From CAZMGG01 sp964565715 (GTDB lineage: Bacteria; Planctomycetota; UBA1135; UBA2386), in contig CAZMGG010000007.1 of assembly GCA_964565715.1 (NCBI GenBank), positions 1 through 64,000 on the forward strand: a stretch of DNA of 64,000 bases, in the 5' to 3' direction. Shown in pieces: positions 1-8,794 of the stretch. Both the position numbers and the translations under genes were made by a program. Position 1 is the first letter of the stretch. Every line of letters starts with the position of its first letter. The notes under the pieces are model-generated. The model worked only from the letters and a program-made list of their open reading frames with translations, did not search any database and was not told where the DNA came from.

Positions 1-861
1 GCCGACGCCGAGGCGGGCTTCGGCGGCCCGCTCAACGCCTTCGAGCTGATGAAGCTGATGATCGAGGCGGGTGCCGCCGGCGTGCACTTCGAGGACCAGC
101 TCGCCAGCGAGAAGAAGTGCGGCCACCTCGGCGGCAAGGTCCTGGTGCCGACCCAGACCTTCGTCCGCACCCTCAACGCCGCCCGGCTGGCCGCCGACGT
201 CTGCGGCGTGCCGACCATCCTGGTGGCGCGCGCCGACGCCGACGCCGCCGCCCTGCTCACCGCCGACATCGATGAGCGCGACCGGCCGTTCTGCACCGGC
301 GAACGCACCCAGGAGGGCTTCTTCGTGACCCGGCCGGGGCTCCCCCAGGCCATCGCCCGCGGGCTCGCCTACGCGCCCTACGCCGACGTGGTCTGGTGCG
401 AGACCAGCAAGCCGGACCTGCAGCAGGCGAGACGCTTCGCCGAGGCGATCCACGCCCGCTTCCCCGGCAAGCTGCTGGCCTACAACTGCTCGCCGTCCTT
501 CCACTGGAAGAAGAACCTCGACGACGCCACCATCGCCCGCTTCCAGCGCGAGCTGAACGCGATGGGCTACAAGTTCCAGTTCGTCACGCTGGCGGGCTTC
601 CACGCCCTCAACCACTCGATGTTCGAGCTGGCCAGCGGCTACCGCGACCGCGGCATGGCCGCCTACGTCGAACTGCAGCAGGCCGAGTTCGCCGCCGAGG
701 CGCAGGGCTACACCGCCACCCGCCACCAGCGCGAGGTCGGCACCGGCTACTTCGACGCGGTGACCCAGGCGGTGAGCAAGGGCGAGAGCTCGACCACCGC
801 GCTGCACGGCTCCACCGAAGCCGAGCAGTTCTACGACCACCGCCACAAGGAATCGGCCTGA
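1..861 (+). CDS. aceA: Isocitrate lyase, C-terminal 286 residues (5' end outside window)
   Basis: Isocitrate lyase splits isocitrate into succinate and glyoxylate, the first step of the glyoxylate bypass, in the cytoplasm. The reading frame is open from base 1, so the N-terminal part, roughly a third of the usual length, lies outside the window. The motif KKCGHLGGK at bases 112-138 carries the catalytic cysteine (bases 118-120). The NCSPSFHWKK stretch near base 487 and the tail KGESSTTALHGSTEAEQF are conserved in bacterial members of the family. The gene ends with TGA at 859-861, four bases before the next start, so the following gene may be co-transcribed although its product looks unrelated. 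The identification is firm. Confidence 0.95.
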   Translation, partial: ADAEAGFGGPLNAFELMKLMIEAGAAGVHFEDQLASEKKCGHLGGKVLVPTQTFVRTLNAARLAADVCGVPTILVARADADAAALLTADIDERDRPFCTGERTQEGFFVTRPGLPQAIARGLAYAPYADVVWCETSKPDLQQARRFAEAIHARFPGKLLAYNCSPSFHWKKNLDDATIARFQRELNAMGYKFQFVTLAGFHALNHSMFELASGYRDRGMAAYVELQQAEFAAEAQGYTATRHQREVGTGYFDAVTQAVSKGESSTTALHGSTEAEQFYDHRHKESA

Positions 862-865
862 GCCG

Positions 866-2035
866 ATGACCCTGCCGCGCGCAGTCCTGGCCGCCGTCCT
901 GCTCGGCACGGCGGCGCTGGCCCAGTCCACCTGGGTGGTCGACGCCCAGAACCGGCCCGGCGCCCAGTTCCTCGATCTGCCGCCGGCGGTGGCCCACGCC
1001 GCCCCCGGCGACCTGATCGTGCTGCGCGGCGGCAATGCGGTGGCCTACTCGGCCGCCGTGATCGGCCGTTCCCTGCGCCTGCGGACCGAGCAGGGCGAAG
1101 CGCTGGTCGACCGGATCACCGTCCGCTCCCTGCCCGCCGGCGAGACGGTGACGCTGTGGAACGTCAGCCTGCGCGGCTGGCAGACGCCGCTGCTCGCCTT
1201 CGAACAATGCGCCGGCAACGTCCACCTCGAGGCCGGCAGCACGCTCGGCCCGCTCGCCGTCACCGACTGCGCGCACGTGGCGGTGGTCGACTGCAACCTG
1301 AACGGCTGGGGCAGCCCGCACCAGATCCTGCGCAGCGAGGTGTCGGTGACCGGCACCACGCTGGAGAGCACGTTCTTCCAGCGCGGCCCCTGCGTGCAGG
1401 TGCAACAGGCCACGGTGCGGGCCCTGCGCTCGACGTTCTTCGGCGGCGAAGGGCAGGTGAACTGCCTGCCGTCCTGCACGCGGCTGCGGCAGCCGACCCC
1501 GGCGATCCTGGCGACCCAGGCGAGCCTGGTGCTCGGCGCGGGGTGTGCGGTGGTCGGCAACACCGACACGGTGCTGAGCCTGGTGAACCAGCAGGCCCGT
1601 TCGTCGACTCTCTGCGTCGGGCCGTCGATCCAGGGGACCGGCAGCGTGGTGCTCGGCACGGGTGCGGTGATCGCCTGTGGTGGCGGGCCGGGGGTGGCGC
1701 CGGCGGCGCTGGCCGATGTGACCTGTGCGCCGCTGCTCTGCGGTGCTGGCGCGGCGGTGCGGCTGAACGCGGTGCCGGGCAGCGGTGGGATCCTGTTCGT
1801 CGGCTGGCCGCGGCCGGGGTACCTGTCGACGCCGCACGGCGATCTGCTGGCGGATCCGGCGGCATTGGCGGTGCTGGGGGCGGGCGTGACCGACGGCCAG
1901 GGCCTGTTGCCGGCGGTGCTGGCGGTGCCGGCCTCGGCGCCGCGCGGGATGGCGCTCGTGCTGCAGGGGGTGGTGCTGGATGCGCAGGGGACGGCGCGGC
2001 TGGCCTTGCCGGCCCTGCGCGCGGTGCGGGACTAG
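866..2035 (+). CDS. Secreted beta-helix-like protein of unknown function
   Basis: The 389-residue product starts with a clear signal peptide (residues 1-19, core AVLAAVLLGTAALAQ). It continues with DAQNRPGAQFLDLPPAVAHA and then PGDLIVLRGG, the pattern that opens many right-handed parallel beta-helix proteins in planctomycetes (a tiled set of turns describing 'duration or layout' repeats). The middle is rich in short V/L/T strands consistent with helix turns. The C-terminal 100 residues are hydrophobic and resemble the tails of the other secreted proteins in this window. No catalytic motif is visible. ATG at 866 follows the isocitrate lyase stop by four bases. Export is likely; the function is unknown. 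Confidence 0.75.
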   Translation: MTLPRAVLAAVLLGTAALAQSTWVVDAQNRPGAQFLDLPPAVAHAAPGDLIVLRGGNAVAYSAAVIGRSLRLRTEQGEALVDRITVRSLPAGETVTLWNVSLRGWQTPLLAFEQCAGNVHLEAGSTLGPLAVTDCAHVAVVDCNLNGWGSPHQILRSEVSVTGTTLESTFFQRGPCVQVQQATVRALRSTFFGGEGQVNCLPSCTRLRQPTPAILATQASLVLGAGCAVVGNTDTVLSLVNQQARSSTLCVGPSIQGTGSVVLGTGAVIACGGGPGVAPAALADVTCAPLLCGAGAAVRLNAVPGSGGILFVGWPRPGYLSTPHGDLLADPAALAVLGAGVTDGQGLLPAVLAVPASAPRGMALVLQGVVLDAQGTARLALPALRAVRD

Positions 2036-2155
2036 CCGGCCGGGCCCTGGAGGCTTGCCGCCGGCGGGGGGTCCGGTTTCCGGAGGATCGTGCGGCGGCG
2101 ACCGGTGGCGAGTGACCCCGGTCGGGTGTCGGGGTACTCCGCACAGCGCCCCGGG

Positions 2156-2183
2156 TGGACAGGCAGTGACGCGGCGCTATCCT
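2156..2183 (+). promoter_or_regulatory. Putative sigma-70 type promoter of the protease operon
   Basis: TGGACA (2156-2161) and TATCCT (2178-2183) are separated by 16 bases, about 95 bases before the GTG at 2276. The same TATCCT/TAGCCT type of -10 element precedes several other genes in the window. The rest of the 240-base space from 2036 to 2275 shows nothing else recognisable. Confidence 0.45.
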
Positions 2184-2275
2184 CCACCCGTTCGAAGACC
2201 CATCGACCGGGGAACCCGCGCAGCGGGGTGGTTGATGCGCCCGCGAACTCAGTGGATGTACAGGAGCGTAACGAA

Positions 2276-2323
2276 GTGAAGACTCTCCTCTCCTCTCCTC
2301 TCCTCTCCTCTCCGTGTTGCTAG
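2276..2323 (+). other. Out-of-frame leader of the protease gene (GTG start to premature TAG)
   Basis: CAGGAG at 2261-2266 is a good ribosome binding site nine bases before GTG at 2276. Translation from this GTG reads M-K-T, passes through the TCTCC repeat, and meets TAG at 2321-2323 after 15 codons. With one more repeat unit (7) or two fewer (4) the frame would pass into the protease gene and complete a classical signal peptide: a basic start, then the core RTLLAAVLAVVSS, then ATGPAQ. This is therefore read as the true translation start of the downstream protease, in the OFF phase. Confidence 0.75.
2284..2313 (+). repeat. Pentanucleotide tract (TCTCC)6, predicted phase switch
   Basis: Six perfect copies of TCTCC lie three codons after the GTG at 2276. 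A unit length of five means each gain or loss of a unit shifts the reading frame, so slipped-strand mispairing would switch the protease on or off. Copy numbers 4, 7 or 10 are in frame; the six copies here are out of frame. Confidence 0.9.
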
Positions 2324-2339
2324 GACGCTTCTGGCGGCC

Positions 2340-5300
2340 GTGCTTGCCGTCGTGTCCAGCGCTGCCACGGGACCTGCCCAGCGCGAGCCGGAGCGTCCCC
2401 TCGCCGGGCGTCAGGCGGGCACGGAGCGCTGGCTCGTCGAGTTGAACACGCGGGGATTCGACCTGGGCCAGCAGATGCAGGTGATCCGCGCCACAGCCAG
2501 CCGAAGTCAACGTGAGGCGTTGGTGGCGCAGTTGGATCCGCTCGCGACGAACGACCAGCGGGACATGGTCGCCATGGTCCAGGCGCTGGGAGGCAGCGTC
2601 GAACGGCACTTCTGGGTCGTGAATGCCCTGGTCGTCGAGATTCCACCTGCTGCTCTGATGCAATTGGGGCGGCATCCTCGTGTGCGACGGTTGCTGCCGG
2701 TGGTCGGCAGGAGTCCGGCGGGTGCAGATGTCGAGGCAGGCGGTGGTGGGTCGATGATGCCGATCGGTCCCTCGACCGATGAGAACAACCATTGCGTCGC
2801 TGCCGCACGGCAGATCCTCGGGGATGCCGCCCTGAACAACACCGGAGCTGGTGTGACGGTGGCGTTCTTCGACACCGGAGTCGATGCCGATGCCGATGGC
2901 CAGCCGGGCACCGTGACCCCACACCCGACGTTCCTGGATGGCGGCAGTCCGGCAGGGACCCGGATCCTCGCCCATCTCATGGCGGGGAACATCGACTGCA
3001 ACAACATCCCGGGCTCCCAGGCATACCAGCCATGCACCCACAGCCGGCAGGCCCGTCATGGGACCGGTGTCGCAGCGGTGGCGGTGGGCAGGCGGACGAT
3101 GGACCCGCTGGCGCCAACCCAGGTCGTCTCCGAAGAGGGGCATGCGCCAGACGCGAGCCTCGTGGATGTGTCGGTCATCCGAGTGTCGACGAATCCCCAG
3201 ACAGGACTCCCCAACCCGGCTACGCCGTGGGCCACGGACACGGCGACCATGCTCGCGGCGATCCAAGCCCTACGCGCCTTCATCCTGACCGGTCAGCCCG
3301 TTCACGTCGCCAACATCTCCTTCGATGGCTGGTCCAATGCGGATGACCCGGTGTCCTTGGCGTTCGACGTTCTTGCACTCGAGGAAGACGTGCTGCTGGT
3401 GACCTCCGCCGGCAATGCAGCAGACGAGACCTTCCTGAGCAACGGCTTCTACCATGGCCTCGCAGTCGGTTGCGTGCACACCCGGACGAATCCTGCCGGT
3501 GCTTTAGTCCCCATGGGCGACACCAGCCGGGGTCCACTCAGCAGCAACTGGAGTCGTCTCTACCCTGACGTGTGTGCGACGGGGGCTGGCGTGGCCACGA
3601 ACTACGTCACCGCAGGCAACGCCGCACTCCTGACCATGCCGCTGTTGGACCTCTACGACGCTGCGGCTCGTGCAGGTTGCCCGGTGCCGGTCCCGCCCGA
3701 GTTCACCGTGACGATCCCGCAAGGCCCTCGGTACTTCGCCCGCGGCACCAGTCAGGCCGCGCCTCATGTCGCGGGAGCAGCGGCCCTGTACCGTGGTGCT
3801 CGTCCCGCAGCGACCGCTGAGGAGACGAGGGCAGCCATCCTGCTGAACACGATCTCCCCATTGCCGGGCCCGAATGGCTCGGGACAACACACCTACATGG
3901 GCCGGAACACGTATGGGGTCGGATACGTCCGCGACGATCTCTTGGCGGAGTTCGCGGCGAGGCTTGGCAGCATCAACCCCTTGCACCAGGTCGTGCAGCT
4001 GACGGCAGCCGCGTCCTCGGCGACGATCACCTACCCGGTCGTGGCCGCGGATGGCCCTGCGGCAGTGGCTGTGTGCTGGCGCCGCGAGGACCAGGCCATG
4101 CCATTACCCGACATCGATCTGAATGTCTGGGCGGGCTCGCAGGCCAGCGGTACGTTGCTGGCGAGGTCTGCAACAACTGGGAACTCGTACGAACGAGTCG
4201 CATTCACGGTTCCGCCTGGAGTGACTACCGTCACCATTCAGGTGAACGCATCGTCCTTGGTGAGCGCGCCCATCCCCGTGCAGGTCGTCGCGCGTGAGTT
4301 CGGCAGCACCGGTCCACAGCTTGCCGTGACCGGTGGGCACTCCTCGATTGCGCAGCTCCCAGGCTGCTCCACAACGGCTCCCGACCTGGCGGTGACCCGG
4401 ATCGTGCCTGCGATCTACGGGGGCGCGTATGGCAGCAGGGCATTCGTGGTAGCGCGGCAGGATGCTGCGTCCCCGATGGCCTACCGCGGCATGGACCTGG
4501 TGGCAGGCGGAACACCAGGCGGCTGGTTGCACTTCGAAGTCGATGTTCGTCAGACCGGGGCCCCAGATCCCGTGGTCTTCGGGGCTCTGGCACTTCGCAC
4601 CTGGCGCCCGTTTCAGGTGACGGGTGCCCTGGCATTCTCCGAGATCTGGCTGGATTCGCTGCCGGGACAGGCTGCAGGAGCCCTCGGTACCCCGGCGACG
4701 CCATCGTCTACCGCGACCCAGTTCCTCGGTCCGTTCCAGGTGACTACGGCGCCGCCCACTTGGAGCGTCCTCGGCTTCGACTCATGGCCCATCATCATCG
4801 ACCTGCCCGGCACGTGGACCTATCCTGGCGCAGGCAACTTGCATGTCTGGTTCCGCTATCCTGCCGCCTGGCCGAACCCCATTCCGGTCATCGAAGTCGA
4901 TGGCATCCAGGATGGTCCCAACGCCCAGGGGTACGCGGCGCAGGCATTGTCGTGGACTGGCCCCGGCGGAACTACGACTCAGCGGGGCTGGGGCCTGGTA
5001 CTTGGCTTGGCTCCTGGCGATGGGCAGAACCCAATCAGTGTTCCGCCTCGGCTGCGTCTGATTGGCGAGCCGTGCCTCGGTCAAACGGTCCTGATGGACC
5101 TGACACAAGGAAGCCCCTCGCAGGGAGCATTCTTGATGGCTGGGACGGCCGGACAGGCGCCGTTTGGAGCGAATCCACAGTGCTTGATCCAGGTGGTCAG
5201 CCCCACCTCTACCTTTGGCTTGATCGATGCGGCGGGACATGGATCTTGGACGGTTGCGGTTCCGCCCAATCCGGCTCTCCTGTTCAGTGAAACATCTCTG

Positions 5301-5381
5301 CAAGTGGTGGTCGGCCAGCCTTCGCCGCTGCCCCCTGTTCTGTCGAACGGTGTTGTCATACGCCTCGGAGGTGCACTGTGA
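2340..5381 (+). CDS. Secreted subtilisin-like serine protease (S8), phase-OFF in this sequence
   Basis: The frame encodes a propeptide-like region (residues 25-125, inhibitor I9-like) and an S8 peptidase domain. The catalytic triad is visible: Asp178 in AFFDTGVD, His240 in RHGTGVA, Ser471 in GTSQAAPHVAG, with the oxyanion Asn359 in SAGNAAD. About 500 further residues of beta-rich sequence end in a tail like those of other secreted proteins here. The GTG at 2340 lies inside what should be the hydrophobic core of the signal peptide, so it is probably not the natural start; the natural start is GTG 2276, which the (TCTCC)6 tract leaves out of frame. The stop overlaps the ATG of the next gene (TGATG), implying translational coupling. 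Substrate unknown. The family call is firm; the phase state is inferred and could also come from a repeat-length error in the assembly. Confidence 0.9.
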   Translation: MLAVVSSAATGPAQREPERPLAGRQAGTERWLVELNTRGFDLGQQMQVIRATASRSQREALVAQLDPLATNDQRDMVAMVQALGGSVERHFWVVNALVVEIPPAALMQLGRHPRVRRLLPVVGRSPAGADVEAGGGGSMMPIGPSTDENNHCVAAARQILGDAALNNTGAGVTVAFFDTGVDADADGQPGTVTPHPTFLDGGSPAGTRILAHLMAGNIDCNNIPGSQAYQPCTHSRQARHGTGVAAVAVGRRTMDPLAPTQVVSEEGHAPDASLVDVSVIRVSTNPQTGLPNPATPWATDTATMLAAIQALRAFILTGQPVHVANISFDGWSNADDPVSLAFDVLALEEDVLLVTSAGNAADETFLSNGFYHGLAVGCVHTRTNPAGALVPMGDTSRGPLSSNWSRLYPDVCATGAGVATNYVTAGNAALLTMPLLDLYDAAARAGCPVPVPPEFTVTIPQGPRYFARGTSQAAPHVAGAAALYRGARPAATAEETRAAILLNTISPLPGPNGSGQHTYMGRNTYGVGYVRDDLLAEFAARLGSINPLHQVVQLTAAASSATITYPVVAADGPAAVAVCWRREDQAMPLPDIDLNVWAGSQASGTLLARSATTGNSYERVAFTVPPGVTTVTIQVNASSLVSAPIPVQVVAREFGSTGPQLAVTGGHSSIAQLPGCSTTAPDLAVTRIVPAIYGGAYGSRAFVVARQDAASPMAYRGMDLVAGGTPGGWLHFEVDVRQTGAPDPVVFGALALRTWRPFQVTGALAFSEIWLDSLPGQAAGALGTPATPSSTATQFLGPFQVTTAPPTWSVLGFDSWPIIIDLPGTWTYPGAGNLHVWFRYPAAWPNPIPVIEVDGIQDGPNAQGYAAQALSWTGPGGTTTQRGWGLVLGLAPGDGQNPISVPPRLRLIGEPCLGQTVLMDLTQGSPSQGAFLMAGTAGQAPFGANPQCLIQVVSPTSTFGLIDAAGHGSWTVAVPPNPALLFSETSLQVVVGQPSPLPPVLSNGVVIRLGGAL

Positions 5382-6805
5382 TGCTCCATCCCCGGCGGCG
5401 ACTTGGCGTAGGCTTGGTCGCCTTGGTGACTGCGTTGCACGGCGCGTGCGGGGATCTCGAGGCTCAGGTGCGGTGGGTGCGCCTGCCGGGTGGGATGCCG
5501 TCGCCGAGGCATGGTCCGGCCATCAGCTACGATTCTGTCCGCGACCGGCTCGTTCTGTTCGGCGGGAATCAGGGCGGCCAGCTCCTGGTGGACACGTGGG
5601 AATGGGATGGCGTCGCCTGGGCGCAAGCGGCAGCTGCCAACGCCCCTTCCGCGCGAGAGTTTCATGTGATGGCCTATGATCAGGCGCGTCGACGCACGCT
5701 GCTGTTCGGCGGGCAAGACTACGTTCCATGGGCCAATCTCCTGGCGGATACGTGGGAGTGGGATGGGGCTTCCTGGGGGCAGGTTGCAACGAATGGTCCG
5801 GCGCCGCGGTGGGCGCCTGGCATGGCGTATCATACGGGACGACAGCGGGTCATGTTGTTTGGCGGCGCCTACCTGCTGGGCCCCGCGCCCCACTCATTCA
5901 ATGACCTGTGGGAGTGGGATGGCTCGTCGTGGCGTGTGGTCGCACCTGGAGGTGGCAATGTGGACCCGCCCGTGCTCCATTGGCCGGTTGGGACGATCAG
6001 TTATGGCAACCTGGCCTATGACGAGCGGCGGAACAAGCTGGTTGTGTATGGCGCCCACTGGCTTGCGCAGAATGTGGGAGGTCATCTGCCGGTTACCTGG
6101 GAATGGGATGCCGTCGCTGGTTGGCGACAACCTGGCGTGAGTGGACCGACTCTCATGGGGCGGAACCTGCAGTACGACGGATACCGGGCCAGGATGGTGG
6201 TGTTCGGGTCGATGTACGCGTCTACAGCGTGGCCCCTGCCGTTCGAATGGGACGGGTTCAGTCCGAGCTGGACGCAGCGGCTGACGACCACGCCTCCCGG
6301 CATGGCGAACACCGGCCCGGTGGTCTACGACTCGAATCGCGGCCGCTTCCTGTACCTCGACCACAACGGCGTGCTGTGGGAGTACGCCACGGGAGCTCCG
6401 GCGGCCTACGTCCCGATCGGACCGGGTTGCACCGGCTCGCTGGGCACGCCGTCCCTGACCGCTGCGCCGTACAGCCTGCCGTGGATCGCCGACACCCTGC
6501 ACGTGCAGGTCGATGGCGTTCCGTCCGGCATGCCCGCGGCGCTGGCCATGTCACTGGCAGCCCTGCCAACGCCTCTGGACCTCACGGCGCATGGCATGCC
6601 GGGCTGCCAGTTGCACGTCTGGCCCGACCTTCTCCTGTTCCGGCCCTCGCAGGGGCACATCGCGACCTGGAGCCTGCCCATTCCGAACCAGCCGGCGCTG
6701 CAGGGGCTGCTGTTCTCGCAGCAGGCGGCCGTGCTCGACCCTGCCGCCAACCCGCTGGGCGTGTCACTCAGCACCGGGACGACCGGCATCCTCGGCATGC
6801 GGTGA
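5381..6805 (+). CDS. Secreted Kelch-repeat (galactose-oxidase-like propeller) protein
   Basis: The product of about 474 residues has a signal peptide (RRRLGVGLVALVTALHGA) and at least five Kelch blades marked by LLFGG or LVLFGG followed by DTWEWDG..W. The last 150 residues form the planctomycete-type tail starting IGPGCTGSLGTP and containing LDLTAHGMPGCQL. No catalytic residues of a radical copper oxidase are evident, so a binding role at the cell surface or in the medium is more likely than catalysis. ATG at 5381 overlaps the protease stop (TGATG); a GTG at 5378 is also possible. Because of this overlap its translation probably depends on the protease being translated, so the same repeat tract would control both proteins. 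Confidence 0.85.
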   Translation: MLHPRRRLGVGLVALVTALHGACGDLEAQVRWVRLPGGMPSPRHGPAISYDSVRDRLVLFGGNQGGQLLVDTWEWDGVAWAQAAAANAPSAREFHVMAYDQARRRTLLFGGQDYVPWANLLADTWEWDGASWGQVATNGPAPRWAPGMAYHTGRQRVMLFGGAYLLGPAPHSFNDLWEWDGSSWRVVAPGGGNVDPPVLHWPVGTISYGNLAYDERRNKLVVYGAHWLAQNVGGHLPVTWEWDAVAGWRQPGVSGPTLMGRNLQYDGYRARMVVFGSMYASTAWPLPFEWDGFSPSWTQRLTTTPPGMANTGPVVYDSNRGRFLYLDHNGVLWEYATGAPAAYVPIGPGCTGSLGTPSLTAAPYSLPWIADTLHVQVDGVPSGMPAALAMSLAALPTPLDLTAHGMPGCQLHVWPDLLLFRPSQGHIATWSLPIPNQPALQGLLFSQQAAVLDPAANPLGVSLSTGTTGILGMR

Positions 6806-6823
6806 GGCGCGCCGACGCCGCCG

Positions 6824-6857
6824 GCCGCCCGCGCCTCGCGGGCGAGGGCGGCTTTTT
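6824..6857 (+). terminator. Intrinsic terminator after the protease-Kelch operon
   Basis: GCCGCCC (6824-6830) pairs with GGGCGGC (6846-6852), followed at once by five T residues (6853-6857). An inner stem GCCCGCG/CGCGGGC can form as an alternative. It lies 19 bases after the Kelch stop codon. Confidence 0.7.
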
Positions 6858-6936
6858 CCGGAATCCTGGCGACGAGAATGCCGCCCGGTGCCGTCCATGC
6901 ACCGGTCGCCGGCGGTGCCGGGGCCAACCGATTCCG

Positions 6937-7713
6937 ATGCACACCCACACCCATCGTCGTCTCCCCGTTCCGTTCCCGATCGCCCGCCGGGCGAGCCTCG
7001 CCACCGCGCTCGCGCTCGGCCTGCTGGCGGCCGCGCCCCTGCCGGCCCAGGATGCCGGGCCGGCCCGTACCCAGCGCCGCGCCGAGCCCTTGCTGGACAT
7101 CGACTTCGCCAGCGGCACGCTGCCGGAGTTCATCGCCCACCTCCGGGATCGCGCGAAGGGCGTGAACATCGTGCTCGGCGAGGGTGCGGGCAACGTGGCG
7201 ATGCCTTCGATCAAGCTGCTGCAGGTGGAGATCGAGGACGCGCTGCAGACGGCCGCCATGATCGCCAGCAACGATCGCTGGCAGGTCCAGGTGAAGAGCA
7301 ACCGCAGCGCCACCGGCACGTCGATCCACACCGTCCTGGTGCGCGAGATCCAGAACGTGCCGACCCAGGTCACGCGGGGCGGCTTCGCCGGCGCCGGCAA
7401 CCGGCCGGAGACGGCGGTGTTCTCGCTGCGGCAGCTCACCACACAGCTGCCGGGCGGCGAGGCCGAGCGTTCGTTCACCATCAAGGCGGAGACCGCGTTG
7501 AGCGCCATCGAGACCGGGCTGCAGCTCGGCGAGGGGCCGCCGCCGGTGCTGCGCTACCACGCCGACTCCGGGCTGCTGTTCGCGCATGGGCCGAGCCACC
7601 AGCTGGCGGTGGTGAGTTCGGTGCTGCGCCAGCTCGAACGGGACCAGGCGACGCTGCGCGAGGCGGCGCGGCCGGCGGAGAAGGGCAAGCCGGCGGAGAA
7701 GAAGGACGGCTGA
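6937..7713 (+). CDS. Secreted protein with STN-like domain
   Basis: A product of 258 residues with a long signal peptide (ARRASLATALALGLLAAAPL). Residues 40-110 (LLDIDFASGTLPEFIAHLRD, then INIV-type strand and LLQVEIEDALQTAAMI) look like the secretin/TonB short N-terminal domain, a fold found in secretins, TonB receptors and in regulators that pass signals across the envelope. The C-terminal 40 residues are charged and probably coiled (QLERDQATLREAARPAEKGK). It sits ten bases before an ECF sigma factor and a small membrane protein, so a role in envelope signalling is plausible but not shown. The start is the ATG preceding HTHTHRR; longer upstream frames have no supporting features. Confidence 0.65.
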   Translation: MHTHTHRRLPVPFPIARRASLATALALGLLAAAPLPAQDAGPARTQRRAEPLLDIDFASGTLPEFIAHLRDRAKGVNIVLGEGAGNVAMPSIKLLQVEIEDALQTAAMIASNDRWQVQVKSNRSATGTSIHTVLVREIQNVPTQVTRGGFAGAGNRPETAVFSLRQLTTQLPGGEAERSFTIKAETALSAIETGLQLGEGPPPVLRYHADSGLLFAHGPSHQLAVVSSVLRQLERDQATLREAARPAEKGKPAEKKDG

Positions 7714-7723
7714 GGCTCCGTGC

Positions 7724-8284
7724 GTGACCGGACCGGAGTCCAGGGAGGCCTCGGGCGACCTGCTGCGGCGGGCCGCGCGGGGCGAGGGCGCCGCGTTCGG
7801 CGCGTTCTACGACCGCTGGCTGCCGTTCGTGTACCAGGCGGCGCGGCGGCGCAGCGGGCGGGACGAGGCGTTCGGGCTCGACGTGGTGCAGGACGTGATG
7901 CTGAAGGTGGCACGGCGGCCGCCGGACCTCGAACGGGAGGCGGCGGTGGCGGCGTGGCTGCTGCGCACGGCCGAGCGCTGCGCGGTGGACCGGCTGCGGG
8001 CGGAGCAGCGGCGGGCGCGGCGCGAGCGGGCGGCGGCGATGCCGGAGCGGGGCGAGGCGCCGGAGCCGGCGGGGCAGGCGGCGGAGACGCGGTCCTGGCT
8101 GGACGCGCGGCTCGGCGAACTGCCGGCCATGGAGCGGGAGCTGCTGCTGGCGCGGTTCGCCGAAGGCGGGACCTTCGCCGAACTGGGCGAGATGCACGGG
8201 ATCAGCGGCGATGCGGCAGCGGGGCGGATCCGGCGGACGCTGCAGCGGCTGCGGGCGGCGGCGCGGGAGTGGTTCGGTGACTGA
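7724..8284 (+). CDS. ECF-type RNA polymerase sigma factor
   Basis: The 186-residue product has the two domains of extracytoplasmic function sigma factors. Region 2 is at residues 10-95 (FYDRWLPFVYQAARR, LDVVQDVMLKVARRPPD, AWLLRTAERCAVDRLRAEQR) and region 4 at residues 125-182 (LPAMERELLLARFAEGGTFA, then a helix-turn-helix ending GRIRRTLQRLR). It would direct RNA polymerase to a small regulon. It is followed, with an eight-base overlap, by a single-span membrane protein in the position where anti-sigma factors usually lie. GTG at 7724 is the likely start; a frame beginning at 7720 is a compositional shadow. The family is well supported; the regulon is unknown. Confidence 0.85.
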   Translation: MTGPESREASGDLLRRAARGEGAAFGAFYDRWLPFVYQAARRRSGRDEAFGLDVVQDVMLKVARRPPDLEREAAVAAWLLRTAERCAVDRLRAEQRRARRERAAAMPERGEAPEPAGQAAETRSWLDARLGELPAMERELLLARFAEGGTFAELGEMHGISGDAAAGRIRRTLQRLRAAAREWFGD

Positions 8285-8714
8285 GCCACGGGAGCCCCTG
8301 GAGGTGCGGCCGTGGCTGTCGGCGGCAGGCATGGCGCGGCAGCAGGCCTTGCGGCAGGCGTTGGTGGCGCGCGTCGAGAGCGGCGGGCGCCGCCGGCGGC
8401 TGGCCGGAGCGGCGTTGCTGGTGGTGGGCGCGATGCTGGCCGGCCTGGTCGCGTGGCATGACCGGACGCGCGGCGGCGTGCCGGGCCGGCAGGAAGGCGA
8501 CGGGCCTGGCGTGCCGGTGCCGGACATCGTCGTGGTGCACGATGATCCGACGATCCTGGGGCGGTGGGCGGCGCCGGCGGGGGCAGCCAGGATCGAACGG
8601 ATCGACGACCGGGATCTGCTGCGCCTGCTGGCCGAGGCGGGACGCCCGACGGGCCTCGTGCGCACGGCGGACCGGGCCTGGACGGTGCGCGACGTGACCG
8701 ACGGGCGACCTTAG
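8277..8714 (+). CDS. Small single-span membrane protein, possible anti-sigma factor
   Basis: This 145-residue protein has a cytoplasmic-type N-terminal region of about 40 residues rich in Arg, a transmembrane helix at residues 42-60 (RLAGAALLVVGAMLAGLVAW) and an outer domain of about 80 residues (IVVVHDDPTILGRW, DRDLLRLLAEAGRPTGLVR). It starts at GTG 8277 and overlaps the end of the sigma factor gene by eight bases, so the two are translated together. Position and topology fit an anti-sigma factor, but the zinc-binding HxxxCxxC motif of common anti-sigma domains is absent, so that role is an inference. Confidence 0.6.
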   Translation: MTEPREPLEVRPWLSAAGMARQQALRQALVARVESGGRRRRLAGAALLVVGAMLAGLVAWHDRTRGGVPGRQEGDGPGVPVPDIVVVHDDPTILGRWAAPAGAARIERIDDRDLLRLLAEAGRPTGLVRTADRAWTVRDVTDGRP

Positions 8715-8794
8715 CAACCGCGGCGGGCGTTGGTGGCGGGCGGCGGCTGCGCTAGCCTTGGGCCTGCGCGGGAGAGATCCTGCGCAAGGAGCGC

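Noticed and set aside
7720..8280. Gly/Ala/Arg-rich frame beginning four bases before the sigma factor
   Set aside because: It is the neighbouring frame of the sigma factor gene with no protein-like composition.
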